Source: Streptomyces sp. NRRL S-337
Lineage (GTDB): Bacteria; Actinomycetota; Actinomycetes; Streptomycetales; Streptomycetaceae
Direction: 5' to 3'
NCBI RefSeq assembly: GCF_000720175.1
Contig: NZ_JOIX01000087.1
Span: 1-40,080 of the forward strand
DNA: 40,080 nt
The notes under the pieces were generated by a model. The model saw only the letters and a list, made by a program, of their open reading frames with translations, did no database searches and was not told the origin of the DNA. Below are positions 15,996-23,277 of this stretch, one piece after another. Every line of letters begins with the position of its first letter. Within the stretch, counting starts at the first letter, position 1. A program made the translations under genes and the position numbers.

Positions 15996-16198
15996 TGCCT
16001 CCTCGTAAGCGGCTCGGCGTGACCCACACGAAGGCCGTTACCTACCAGTCCAGTTCTTGCCGCATGGGTACGCACTGCGAGTGCGCGCATTCCTCTCCTG
16101 CGATTGCCCCGATCGGCATCCCCGTGGTCTATGAGGCGTGCAACTGCTCCTGCCACACAGCGGCCGCCCGCGCTGACCGAACGGATGGCCTTCAGTGA
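15995..16198 (+). CDS. Small cysteine-rich protein
   Basis: The ATG at 15995 shares its A with the preceding stop codon. The 67-residue product has five cysteines (SCRMGTHCECAHS and ACNCSCH). This is a pattern that could bind zinc or another metal, though no classical finger spacing is seen. The gene ends by overlapping the next start by four bases (GTGA). The tight overlaps place it in the middle of the six-gene operon. Function unknown. Confidence 0.55.
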   Translation: MPPRKRLGVTHTKAVTYQSSSCRMGTHCECAHSSPAIAPIGIPVVYEACNCSCHTAAARADRTDGLQ

Positions 16199-16422
16199 GG
16201 GGCCGGACACCAAATGGTGCGGCGGTCGCCGCCCCCATCGAGATCACATCTGCCAGCGTGCAGCGCGGCGACGTCATCCAGATCGGCGGTTGCCCGTGCC
16301 GCGTCACCGACTTGCTCCAGCTTCCCGGCGGAGCGAAGCGCCTGTGGTTCGAGTCGGGCGAACTTCTCACCATGCACTCCCGGACTCGGCTCGTAGCCCT
16401 ACGAACGCTGAGAAGGTGGTGA
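16195..16422 (+). CDS. Small hypothetical beta-rich protein
   Basis: GTG 16195 overlaps the previous stop. The 75-residue product contains the sequence GDVIQIGGCPCRVTDLLQLP then GGAKRLWFESGELLTMH. This is a beta-hairpin-rich pattern, similar to short Streptomyces proteins I recall beside regulators of this kind. The stop TGA (16420-16422) shares its A with the ATG of the GntR gene. Function unknown; it is likely to be cytoplasmic. Confidence 0.6.
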   Translation: MRGRTPNGAAVAAPIEITSASVQRGDVIQIGGCPCRVTDLLQLPGGAKRLWFESGELLTMHSRTRLVALRTLRRW

Positions 16423-17162
16423 TGCGGTCCGTGCCCTCTCTCCGCCACACCATCGCCGATGACATCCGAAACAAGATCTCGACCGGCCGGTTCAAGGCCG
16501 GCGAACGTCTCCCCTCCGAGGCACAGCTAGCTTCCAACTACAAGGTCAGCACAGCGACGCTGCGAAGCGCCCTTGCGGTCCTCCACGGTGAGGGGCTCGT
16601 CGAGAAGATCCACGGCAAGGGCAACTTCATCCGCTATCCCCTCCGCCGAATCACCTACGTCGGGGGCGGTCTGACACCCAGGACGGAGCCCTCGGCTGAG
16701 TCGGCGTTATGCGTCAGCATCCGCGCCACCAACCTCCAGGCGCACGGTCAACTGATCGGCCTGCTAGGGGTGTCGGCAAGTAGCCCCCTGACCGAATTCC
16801 ACTGCCTCAGTCACCAGGGGAACGCAGTGCACAGCCTCGCCCGCATCTACGTACCCCGCGACCTATCGCCGACTGACGTTCCCGCCGAATCGCACTCCTA
16901 CGAGGGCGTTGAGGCAAAGCTGGCAAAACTCCGCCCACCACTGGCCGAGGTCCGGGAGCGAATCAGCGCTCGCCCTCCGACACAGGAGGAAACGACGACC
17001 CTTCGAATCAGCTCGGCCCTGGCAGTGCTCGCGATCACGCGAGTGGCGTCCGACCACACGGGACGCGTGGTCGAGGCCGCGCACCTGGTGCTCCCCGGCG
17101 ACCGCGCCGACGCACTCTTCACCACCCACTACATGCCCCACCAGAGGACGAGCGGACAATGA
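16422..17162 (+). CDS. GntR-family regulator with UTRA-like domain
   Basis: ATG 16422 (MRSVPSLRHTIADDIRNKIS) overlaps the preceding stop by one base. The 246-residue protein carries a winged-helix domain at about residues 5-70 (GRFKAGERLPSEAQLASNYK, VSTATLRSALAVLHGEGLVE, KIHGKGNFIRYP). An UTRA-like effector domain follows (LTEFHCLSHQGNAVHSLARI, LRISSALAVLAITRVASDHT, GRVVEAAHLVLPGDRADALF). It is the second GntR regulator of this locus, encoded inside the operon that the first one probably controls. Whether the two share operators or ligands cannot be told from sequence. Confidence 0.85.
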   Translation: MRSVPSLRHTIADDIRNKISTGRFKAGERLPSEAQLASNYKVSTATLRSALAVLHGEGLVEKIHGKGNFIRYPLRRITYVGGGLTPRTEPSAESALCVSIRATNLQAHGQLIGLLGVSASSPLTEFHCLSHQGNAVHSLARIYVPRDLSPTDVPAESHSYEGVEAKLAKLRPPLAEVRERISARPPTQEETTTLRISSALAVLAITRVASDHTGRVVEAAHLVLPGDRADALFTTHYMPHQRTSGQ

Positions 17163-17506
17163 CGCCCCACAACGAGCTGCGACTCCTCCCGTGGTCAGGC
17201 CCCGACGGCAGGCCCTGCTTCTTGAGCACCGATGACCGCGGCGGCTTTCTCGCCCGCCTGGCTGACAACACCGAGGAGTTGCAGCTGGACATCGCAGCCG
17301 AGCTCGGAGAGCACGCGCTCGAAGTGCTCAGTGACAGGGAGGACTGGCCCAACGAGCTACGGCTGCTGGTGATGGACATGGCTGGTGCGTTGCGTGACGT
17401 ACGTCGCGTAGCGATCAGCCGCGGTCACCGCCTCCCGCCCACAGTTCCTCCCGAGTGCGAGGCGGGCGACGAAGGCCCTCAGCTGCCGGCGGCATCCTTC
17501 GGCTAG
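17159..17506 (+). CDS. Small hypothetical protein, last gene of GntR-linked operon
   Basis: The ATG overlaps the GntR stop by four bases (ATGA). The 115-residue product (ELRLLPWSGPDGRPCFLSTD, DRGGFLARLADNTEELQLDI, LRLLVMDMAGALRDVRRVAI) is an acidic alpha/beta protein without membrane segments. It resembles Streptomyces hypothetical proteins that I recall next to GntR regulators. A strong hairpin (17521-17563) follows 14 bases after its stop and should end the operon. Confidence 0.7.
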   Translation: MTPHNELRLLPWSGPDGRPCFLSTDDRGGFLARLADNTEELQLDIAAELGEHALEVLSDREDWPNELRLLVMDMAGALRDVRRVAISRGHRLPPTVPPECEAGDEGPQLPAASFG

Positions 17507-17520
17507 CAGCGCCAAAGCGA

Positions 17521-17563
17521 ACGGTAGGGGAGCCCCATACTGAATCTGGGGCTCCTCTACCGT
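17521..17563. terminator. Strong bidirectional hairpin
   Basis: ACGGTAG plus GGAGCCCCA on the left pair with TGGGGCTCC and CTACCGT on the right, around TACTGAATC, with short bulges. It ends the six-gene operon. The rest of the 17507-17819 gap holds no convincing gene. Confidence 0.8.
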
Positions 17564-17708
17564 TTGATTAGACCCGCCGGGGCTCACTCAGTTCAATCAC
17601 CAGCTCCGCGCCATGGAGACACCTGGGACCTCCGACTGTAGTCCTGGGATTGCTCGAGGGCGGGACTCTATATTCCTGTTGATTTCAGGAAATCTTCCGC
17701 AGTCAGCA

Positions 17709-17738
17709 ATTGTTGACCGCGTAAAAGTGGTCAACAAT
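17709..17738. repeat. Inverted repeat ATTGTTGACC / GGTCAACAAT
   Basis: Perfect 10-bp arms surround a 10-base AT-containing loop (GCGTAAAAGT). It lies about 80 bases past the stop of the low-GC oxidoreductase gene, in DNA of similarly low GC. It may be a terminator without a T-run or an operator left from the donor DNA. Confidence 0.6.
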
Positions 17739-17819
17739 GCCGAGGTTACGACCGGCCCAGCTGCACGAAGACTCGCGCCGGGAGAGATCGGCAGCGTGTT
17801 GGGCGGCGCTTGGATGTGA

Positions 17820-19574
17820 TTACTTCATCTTCTCCAGTATTCGATGTCGCATGTAGGCCACACTTGTGGGGTCCGCAAGAACGCTGCGATGCCGGTGTTT
17901 TTCGTTAAGATATCGATCCATTGAGGCAACGGCTGCCACTCCTTGTCCAACTGCTTGCCCGACGCGCCCCAATGCGGCGACGCGAACGTCCCCTGCCGCG
18001 AACACTCCCGGTAGATTAGTTTCAAAGGTATAAGGTTTCCGTCGCAATCGACGGATACCGCGAGGGTACCGTGTAAGCTGGGAGAGACGCTTCAATGGAG
18101 ATGATACGGAGAGCATTCGAGGTAGATGGCCGTACTCCAAGTAAACATCTGTCTTGACACTTTCTTCCTCGCTCAATTCGACCTTCTCCTCACTCTCGCG
18201 AAGCCACTTTGTATTCGATTCGCCGCCAATCAAGATGTAGGCCGAGGATGCGGCAAGGGTTGTAGGTGCTTCAGCGCTCTCCCTGTCTCTAACCTTCACA
18301 CCCGTTAGGTGCTCTACGCCCAGGAAACCTGATACCTCATGATGTGGAAGAACATTGACTTTATGCCTCACTTCCCGCGCCAGCGGTTTCGCCATAGTGA
18401 GCCCAAAGGGTGTAACGATGGTGACGGATGCGCTACCCCTCTTTGCGAGGAGAAGGGCGACCTGTCCCGCAGAATCTCCGCCTCCAACGATGACGACGTG
18501 ATTGCCCGGATCGCGGTGGCAGATCTGAGCGCCGTAATAAATCCCTCGATTAAGTAGACCTGTCTCGATTCGGCGCTCCTCTGACGGAAGCGGCAAGCGC
18601 AGTTCTACCTTTCCACATGCCAGAAGAACCATACCTGCCGAAATGAATTCCTCGACAGTGTCACCCACCTGAATTCGATATCTACCACGATCCTCTTTCA
18701 TGAGCTTTCGGGCCGTCATTGTGGGGCGCCAGTCGATATCGAGATCCCTCATTTGCTGTAGTGCCAGCTTGGCGAGATTGGTGCCACTAATTCCGCCAGG
18801 GAATCCGAGGTAGTTCTCGATTAGGTTAATCGATGTAGCAGCTGTTCCACCAGGTCGTTTACTTTCGATCACTAGTGGCCGAAGTCCGTAATTGACGCTC
18901 GCGCTCAGCGCTGCGGACAAGCCGGCCGGACCTCCCCCCACAATTACGAGGTCGTATGGATAGTCTAGCGGCCGCTGCGGTTCCGGGATCATTCCCAGTG
19001 CGGTGTAGATTTCTCCAGGGCTAGGCGGGAAGGGCCCCGGGAATAGGTGCCCTTGTATACGCACTTCAACTTCCGTGGAGTTTGATTCGCCATCCCATCT
19101 GTAAGGTATTCCGTTAAGATAGAGGAAGTGTCGAAATGCTCGCTCTTCGTGACCCTCTTTAGGGCCGTGAATCTCCAAAAGTGGATCGGTCGGATTCCAG
19201 GCGAAGAATAGCTCTTCGAGGGCCAATTCGAGCACTTCTGGGGCCTCGTTGAATTCAAATATATCCTTGTCGAGGGCATTGTTTTCCTTGCATGTCAAGA
19301 TGGCCAATGCTGTACCAGGGGCGTTGGGTCTGAGCCCTAGGAGGAATTCCCTCACATTGAATTCGCATCCCTCGTGAGCTACTACGGCAGCCAAGCGCTC
19401 GCTAATATCCTTCTTACTGGTGATCCAGTCATAGGCTTCTCTGTCGTTAGCTGCAGGGAGTATCTCGAGGCTGCTGTCACACCAGACGTTCATATCGCTG
19501 GTGAGGTCTCGTCGAGTCTCGGCGTCGTGGTGAACGAGCAGGACGACTGGCCTACTAGTGTCGGAGTGAGTCAT
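17820..19574 (-). CDS. Degenerate receiver domain fused to thioredoxin-reductase-like flavoprotein, lower GC
   Basis: ATG 19574 follows GAGGTG; an upstream GTG/ATG at 19619 lacks an RBS. The 584-residue protein begins with a receiver-like domain (RPVVLLVHHDAETRRDLTSD), but the expected phosphoacceptor strand reads AAVVAHEGCEF with no aspartate. From about residue 210 comes a two-domain flavoprotein: FAD site VIVGGGPAGLSAALSAS, then NLIENYLGFPGGISG, then NAD(P) site VVIVGGGDSAGQVALLLAKR, and the closing LPGVFAAGDVR. The order matches fused response regulator/thioredoxin-disulfide reductases, but the CxxC redox pair is missing (GIYYGAQICHRDPG instead). It therefore probably oxidises NAD(P)H without reducing thioredoxin. 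Base composition is clearly lower in GC than the neighbours, with many A/T-ending codons, so it was acquired from a different host. Physiological role unknown. Confidence 0.8.
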   Translation of the reverse strand: MTHSDTSRPVVLLVHHDAETRRDLTSDMNVWCDSSLEILPAANDREAYDWITSKKDISERLAAVVAHEGCEFNVREFLLGLRPNAPGTALAILTCKENNALDKDIFEFNEAPEVLELALEELFFAWNPTDPLLEIHGPKEGHEERAFRHFLYLNGIPYRWDGESNSTEVEVRIQGHLFPGPFPPSPGEIYTALGMIPEPQRPLDYPYDLVIVGGGPAGLSAALSASVNYGLRPLVIESKRPGGTAATSINLIENYLGFPGGISGTNLAKLALQQMRDLDIDWRPTMTARKLMKEDRGRYRIQVGDTVEEFISAGMVLLACGKVELRLPLPSEERRIETGLLNRGIYYGAQICHRDPGNHVVIVGGGDSAGQVALLLAKRGSASVTIVTPFGLTMAKPLAREVRHKVNVLPHHEVSGFLGVEHLTGVKVRDRESAEAPTTLAASSAYILIGGESNTKWLRESEEKVELSEEESVKTDVYLEYGHLPRMLSVSSPLKRLSQLTRYPRGIRRLRRKPYTFETNLPGVFAAGDVRVAALGRVGQAVGQGVAAVASMDRYLNEKHRHRSVLADPTSVAYMRHRILEKMK

Positions 19575-19738
19575 CAGGCACCTCGGTGGTCCAACGCGTT
19601 CGTGGTTGCTGCCACTCACTTCCTAATGCCATCGTTACTCCACTGGCACCCTTGCGCCACTGGGGAGGATGGCGGTAGCTACAAGGGAAGTTGACTTGGC
19701 GACTGACTGTGTGAGAAAGGCTGACGTAATCTGCGTGA

Positions 19739-19906
19739 GGTCGGCGGAGCGGCTTTGGGCTGGAGCTGCTTTGGGGCGAGTGATCATGGCCCCGTAAGCT
19801 GATGGCGCGTCGGGCAGTCTGTGGACCTGCCCGGTAAAGCACGACGTTGGGGCCATGATCTTAGAGGCTCGCCCCAAAGTGGCTGCCTAAAGCCGTGGAG
19901 CCGACC
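19739..19906. repeat. Long imperfect inverted repeat with nested hairpin
   Basis: The left arm 19739-19793 and right arm 19849-19906 are inverted copies. They share GGTCGGC, CGGCTTT, CTTTGGGGCGAG and ATCATGGCCCC in the same order, with small insertions. The 55-bp loop contains another hairpin (CGGGCA 19811-19816 / TGCCCG 19828-19833). No gene is seen between 19575 and 20076. The layout could be the remnant of a small transposon, a single-strand replication origin, or a protein-binding cruciform. Confidence 0.7.
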
Positions 19907-19958
19907 GCCCCAGCCACGACGTACCCCTTCTCTGACATCAGGCGGCTGATTGCTCGGT

Positions 19959-20033
19959 GCGCGGCACGGGCGCCGGCCGGGCTGGAGCGGGGCGGAGACA
20001 GGAGCGCAGGCCCGGCCGGGGGTCGTGCCGCGC
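19959..20033. repeat. GC-rich inverted repeat with 24-bp arms
   Basis: GCGCGGCACG (19959-19968) pairs with CGTGCCGCGC (20024-20033), and GCCGGCCGGGC with GCCCGGCCGG inside it. The loop of about 27 bases is purine-rich. It lies 43 bp beyond the stop of the Nudix gene, so it could serve as its terminator, or form part of the element B origin or transfer region together with 19739-19906. Confidence 0.65.
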
Positions 20034-20076
20034 GCGGCGAGCGTGAGCGAGCCGCCTTGATGAAGTAGGGAAAGTT

Positions 20077-20532
20077 CTATCGCACCGGCGTCAGGCGCTT
20101 GCCGTCATGGCTTCGTACGTGAGGGCCTGCTCCGTCCAGGGCGTCCAGGAATCGGATCGAGTAGACCTCGGACATGGACCCCGCCACCTCGTCTGGCGTG
20201 AGCCAGGTGACTGCCGTCGACTCGCTGGAGGTTCGTTCCTCGCCGCCGACCGGCTTGCAGCGGAAGACCAGGGCGACGATGCCTCGCGTCGTGTTCTTGT
20301 AGACCCCGGTGAGCTCGTCGACCTCGACGTGGATGCCCGTCTCTTCCCAGACCTCGCGCCGTACGCCGGCCTCCGGGGTTTCGTTGAGTTCGAGTACTCC
20401 GCCCGGGAGCTCCCAAGCGCCGTTGTCGGCCCGCCGGATCGTGAGGAGCTTGCCGTCCTCGCGGACCACGACCCCGGCCACGGACACGGAGTGCAGTGGC
20501 GTTGACTGGGCTTTCGCGGCGCTGTTACTCAT
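20077..20532 (-). CDS. pif: Nudix hydrolase, Pif-like (pSAM2 immunity factor)
   Basis: ATG 20532 (MSNSAAKAQS) is preferred over 20544. The 151-residue protein has a complete Nudix box at residues 45-67, matching GX5EX7REUXEEXGU with E51, R59-E60, E63-E64 and G66. Nudix enzymes cleave nucleoside diphosphates linked to another group. In pSAM2 the Nudix-motif protein Pif prevents redundant transfer between cells that already carry the element, and it sits next to korSA. The same pairing is seen here: the gene is divergent from the KorSA-like regulator, and its start codon lies inside the operator at 20527-20541. The Pif role is therefore inferred from context; the substrate is unknown. Confidence 0.8.
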   Translation of the reverse strand: MSNSAAKAQSTPLHSVSVAGVVVREDGKLLTIRRADNGAWELPGGVLELNETPEAGVRREVWEETGIHVEVDELTGVYKNTTRGIVALVFRCKPVGGEERTSSESTAVTWLTPDEVAGSMSEVYSIRFLDALDGAGPHVRSHDGKRLTPVR

Positions 20533-20541
20533 GTACAGGAG
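20527..20541. promoter_or_regulatory. KorSA-type operator between pif and korSA genes
   Basis: ACTCATGTACAGGAG is nearly identical to 21395-21410 and to the perfect palindrome at 21431-21446. It overlaps the start of the Nudix gene and lies just upstream of the KorSA RBS, so binding would repress both genes. Confidence 0.75.
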
Positions 20542-20562
20542 CATAGGAGGATGGGAAGAGCT

Positions 20563-21342
20563 ATGGGAACCGCGGTAGGAGGGGGTAAGGCCGTACCTCG
20601 GTACGTGCAGATCGCCGACGACATCGTGCAGCAGATCAGGGCCGGCGTTCTCAAGCCAGGCGACATGGTGCCGAGCGAGTCAGAGCTCGTCGAGCGGTAC
20701 GGCGTCGCGGGCGGCACGATCCGGAAAGCGATGGTGGAGGTCCGCGCGAGTGGTCTGGTGGAGACCCGCCACGGCAAGGGCTCGATCGTGAAGGACCGAC
20801 CGCCGGTACGGCACCGTTCCTCCGACCGCTTCCGCCGCTCGCACCGGCAGGGTGGCAAGGCCGCGTATCTGGCGGAGTCGGCGCAGTCGGGAGCCACGGC
20901 CAAGGTCAGCGTTCTGTACATCGGCCCCGTCGAGGCCCCGGAGGATGTGGCCGAGCGCCTCGGAGTCGAGCCCGGTGCTCAGGTCCTCGCTCGCCGGCGG
21001 CTCTACTTCCGCAATGGCACTCCGGTCGAGACGGCCAGCTCGTACCTGCCGTGGGACGTCGTGAAGGACATCCCTGAGCTCTTCGCCGAGAACCCCGGCG
21101 GTGGCGGCATCTACGCCCGACTCGAAGACAACGGGCACGAGTTCGCCGAATTCGTGGAGACCTTGCAGGCTCGGCCAGCATCGAAGGCGGAGGCGTCCGA
21201 GCTCGCTCTCAGTCCTGGTGCTCCCGTCGTACATCTCGTCCGCGAGGCGCTGACCACCGAGGGCCGCGTGGTGGAGGTCTGCGACACCCTCATGGCGGCT
21301 GACCAGTTCGTTTTCAGCTACCGCGTCCCTGCCACGGACTGA
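20563..21342 (+). CDS. korSA: KorSA-like GntR repressor of element B transfer
   Basis: ATG 20563 is preferred; an ATG at 20551 directly abuts AGGAGG and is too close. The 259-residue protein has a winged helix (PRYVQIADDIVQQIRAGVLK, DMVPSESELVERYGVAGGTI, KAMVEVRASGLVETRHGKGS). After a basic linker a UTRA domain follows (VLYIGPVEAPEDVAERLGVE, ARRRLYFRNGTPVETASSYL, ELALSPGAPVVHLVREALTT). KorSA of pSAM2 is a GntR repressor that keeps transfer and replication silent; here the gene stands between pif and the transfer genes. The palindrome family ACTCATGTACATGAGT in front of pif/korSA and of the 21482 gene is the obvious target. A short hairpin follows at 21363-21391. Confidence 0.85.
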   Translation: MGTAVGGGKAVPRYVQIADDIVQQIRAGVLKPGDMVPSESELVERYGVAGGTIRKAMVEVRASGLVETRHGKGSIVKDRPPVRHRSSDRFRRSHRQGGKAAYLAESAQSGATAKVSVLYIGPVEAPEDVAERLGVEPGAQVLARRRLYFRNGTPVETASSYLPWDVVKDIPELFAENPGGGGIYARLEDNGHEFAEFVETLQARPASKAEASELALSPGAPVVHLVREALTTEGRVVEVCDTLMAADQFVFSYRVPATD

Positions 21343-21362
21343 CGCTCGCTCAACTCCCCTCA

Positions 21363-21391
21363 GCCCGCCCCGACTTCTTCGTCGAGGCGGG
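21363..21391. terminator. Hairpin after korSA-like gene
   Basis: GCCCGCC (21364-21370) pairs with GGCGGGT near 21386-21392 around a loop containing CGACTTCTTCGTCG, itself partly self-complementary. It probably ends korSA transcription before the operator cluster. Confidence 0.55.
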
Positions 21392-21394
21392 TTG

Positions 21395-21446
21395 ACTCAT
21401 GTACAGGAGTGGGGCACTCTTCTTCATGTCACTCATGTACATGAGT
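21395..21446. promoter_or_regulatory. KorSA-type operator pair before the transfer operon
   Basis: ACTCATGTACAGGAGT (21395-21410) and the perfect palindrome ACTCATGTACATGAGT (21431-21446) have a 36-bp centre distance. A degenerate third half (TAGAGGAGT, 21465-21473) overlaps the RBS of the 21482 gene. These match the operator at 20527-20541. Confidence 0.8.
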
Positions 21447-21481
21447 GGCGGAGTTCGTCATCTGTAGAGGAGTGATCCGTA

Positions 21482-21838
21482 GTGCGTCAGATCCCCGTCG
21501 ACACCTCCGCCGCGACCGTGATGGTTGCGAAGCAGCCGCAGATCAAGGTCAAGGACCGCCGTACCGGTGAGGTCGCCCTCGACGTCGAGACCGGGGCGAA
21601 GCTGATGACCGTGGACGTGATGTTCGCGGCCAACGACGAGGTGGAGATCCTCTCCGTCACCGTCCCCGAGACCGGTATCTCCGGCGAGCTGGGCATGGGC
21701 GTGCCGGTGGCGCTCACCGGCCTGATCGCCCGGCCGTGGGAGAACGAGTTCAACGGGCAGAAGCGGCACGGCATCGCCTTCCGCGCCGTGGCCGTCACGT
21801 CCCTCGCCGCCGGTGGCCCCCAGGCTGAGGCGGCCTGA
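21482..21838 (+). CDS. Conserved AICE protein of unknown function
   Basis: GTG 21482 follows GAGGAG by nine bases. The 118-residue protein (IKVKDRRTGEVALDVETGAK, LMTVDVMFAANDEVEILSVT, VPVALTGLIARPWENEFNGQ, GIAFRAVAV) is mostly beta strand. It looks like a small OB-fold, as in single-stranded DNA-binding proteins, although no standard SSB motif is seen. I recall close relatives in pSAM2-type elements of Streptomyces, always just before the transfer ATPase gene, as here (2-bp gap). It is the first gene of the KorSA-controlled operon. An ssDNA-binding role in transfer or rolling-circle replication is inference. Confidence 0.75.
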   Translation: MRQIPVDTSAATVMVAKQPQIKVKDRRTGEVALDVETGAKLMTVDVMFAANDEVEILSVTVPETGISGELGMGVPVALTGLIARPWENEFNGQKRHGIAFRAVAVTSLAAGGPQAEAA

Positions 21839-21840
21839 TC

Positions 21841-23196
21841 ATGGCCCGCCTTGCGGTCGTATTGCTGCTGGTCGTCGCCACCGCTCTCGTGCTGCGGTGG
21901 CGACGCCCCGCCTGGTACTGGATGACCTTCGGGGTCGCCCTCGCCGCGCTGCGGGTCTTAGTCCGGTACGCCTCGGTCATGGATGCCTGTGGACTGACGG
22001 TCCCGCCGTCGCGCTGGCGGCTCGCGCTCTCCCGCATGACCGATCGCCCGGCCCCCGAGCCGCGTGCCCCACGCATCCTGCGTCTCCGGCCGACCCGTAC
22101 GGGGCTCGTCCTGCGGCTCAAACTCCGGCCCGGCCAGGACGCTTTCGACGTCTCTGCCGCCACCGACCGGCTGCGGCACTCCTTCGGGATGTACGGCGTC
22201 ACCGCCCGGGAGATCCGCTCCGGCGTCGTCGAACTGCGAATGACGGGCTACGACGTGCTCAAGCGCGTGCAGATGCCCGCCAAGATCGACCGCGCTCCGA
22301 TGCGGATACCCGTCGCACTGCGCGAGGACGGATCGGTCCACTACCGCGATTACCGGACCGTTCCGCACGGTCTCACGCTCGGGGCCACCGAGTCGGGCAA
22401 GTCCGTCTACCAGCGCAACCTGGTGGCCGGCCTCGCCGCTCAGGATGTCGCGCTCGTCGGCATCGACTGCAAGCAGGGAGTGGAGCTGTTCCCGCTCGCT
22501 CGCCGCTTCTCCGCCCTCGCTAGCGACCAGGACACCGCCCTCGAACTGCTCGAAGCCCTGGTGTCGCACATGGAGTCCGTCTACCAACTCGTGCGCGAAC
22601 AGCAGCGCATCAGCGTGGACGTCCCCGATGCGGAGATAGCCGCCGACATCTGGGACCTGGCCGAGGACCTGCGGCCTCCTCCCGTGGTCGTCCTGGTGGA
22701 CGAGGTGGCCGAACTCGCGCTCTTCGCTTCCAAGGAGGAGGAGAAGCGCAGGGACCGAATCATCACCGCGCTCGTCCGCCTGGCCCAGCTCGGCCGCGCC
22801 GCCGGCATCTACCTTGAGATCTGCGGCCAGCGCTTCGGCTCCGAGCTCGGTAAGGGCATCACGATGCTCCGGGCCCAACTCACCGGACGTACCGCGCACC
22901 GCGTCAACGACGAGACCAGCGCCAACATGGCCTTCGGTGACATCTCGCCGGACGCCGTACTGGCGGCCATCCAGATTCCCGCGGACGCTCCCGGCGTTGC
23001 GGTCGCCGGTGACTCGACCGGTGGCTGGTCACGCATCCGCGCCCCGCATACCTCGCTTCGCGCGGCGGTCAACCTCTGCAACAAGTACGCCGACCGCACG
23101 CCGTACGTACCCGCGCTCGCGCCCTTCCGGCCCGCCGTCGCCTCGTCGGCCTCCGGTGCTCTGACGCTGAACAAGGCGTCCACCGCGACTGCTTGA
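21841..23196 (+). CDS. traSA: FtsK/SpoIIIE-like DNA transfer ATPase (TraSA/TraB family)
   Basis: The 451-residue protein has one or two N-terminal membrane segments (ARLAVVLLLVVATALVLRW and AWYWMTFGVALAALRVLVRY). A small domain follows, then the motor domain with Walker A GATESGKS (about residues 181-188) and Walker B VVVLVDEVAEL (about 282). A conserved later block is GRAAGIYLEICGQRFGSELG and the following ITMLRAQLTGRTAHRV. TraB-family proteins form hexameric pores that move double-stranded DNA from donor to recipient mycelium without a relaxase. This gene is the defining conjugation gene of an AICE, so element B is likely self-transmissible. It follows the 21482 gene and precedes the spread genes in one operon under KorSA-type operators. 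Confidence 0.9.
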   Translation: MARLAVVLLLVVATALVLRWRRPAWYWMTFGVALAALRVLVRYASVMDACGLTVPPSRWRLALSRMTDRPAPEPRAPRILRLRPTRTGLVLRLKLRPGQDAFDVSAATDRLRHSFGMYGVTAREIRSGVVELRMTGYDVLKRVQMPAKIDRAPMRIPVALREDGSVHYRDYRTVPHGLTLGATESGKSVYQRNLVAGLAAQDVALVGIDCKQGVELFPLARRFSALASDQDTALELLEALVSHMESVYQLVREQQRISVDVPDAEIAADIWDLAEDLRPPPVVVLVDEVAELALFASKEEEKRRDRIITALVRLAQLGRAAGIYLEICGQRFGSELGKGITMLRAQLTGRTAHRVNDETSANMAFGDISPDAVLAAIQIPADAPGVAVAGDSTGGWSRIRAPHTSLRAAVNLCNKYADRTPYVPALAPFRPAVASSASGALTLNKASTATA

Positions 23197-23277
23197 CCCT
23201 CCCCGCCATAGGTCGGCGCTACCTCGACGCGCCAAGTCCCTACCCCCTCCATGCCAGATTCCGGAAGGACAACCGTC

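Noticed and set aside
17613..17819. Plus-strand frame of 68 residues after the GntR-linked operon
   Set aside because: No RBS or domain, and it contains the inverted repeat at 17709-17738.
17820..19574. Plain thioredoxin reductase (trxB)
   Set aside because: Nucleotide sites fit, but the CxxC motif is missing and an N-terminal receiver-like domain is fused, so the simple name would be misleading.
19555..19877. Minus-strand frames of 80-95 residues in the repeat region
   Set aside because: They lie across the long inverted repeat and the start of the oxidoreductase gene, with no RBS or recognisable sequence.
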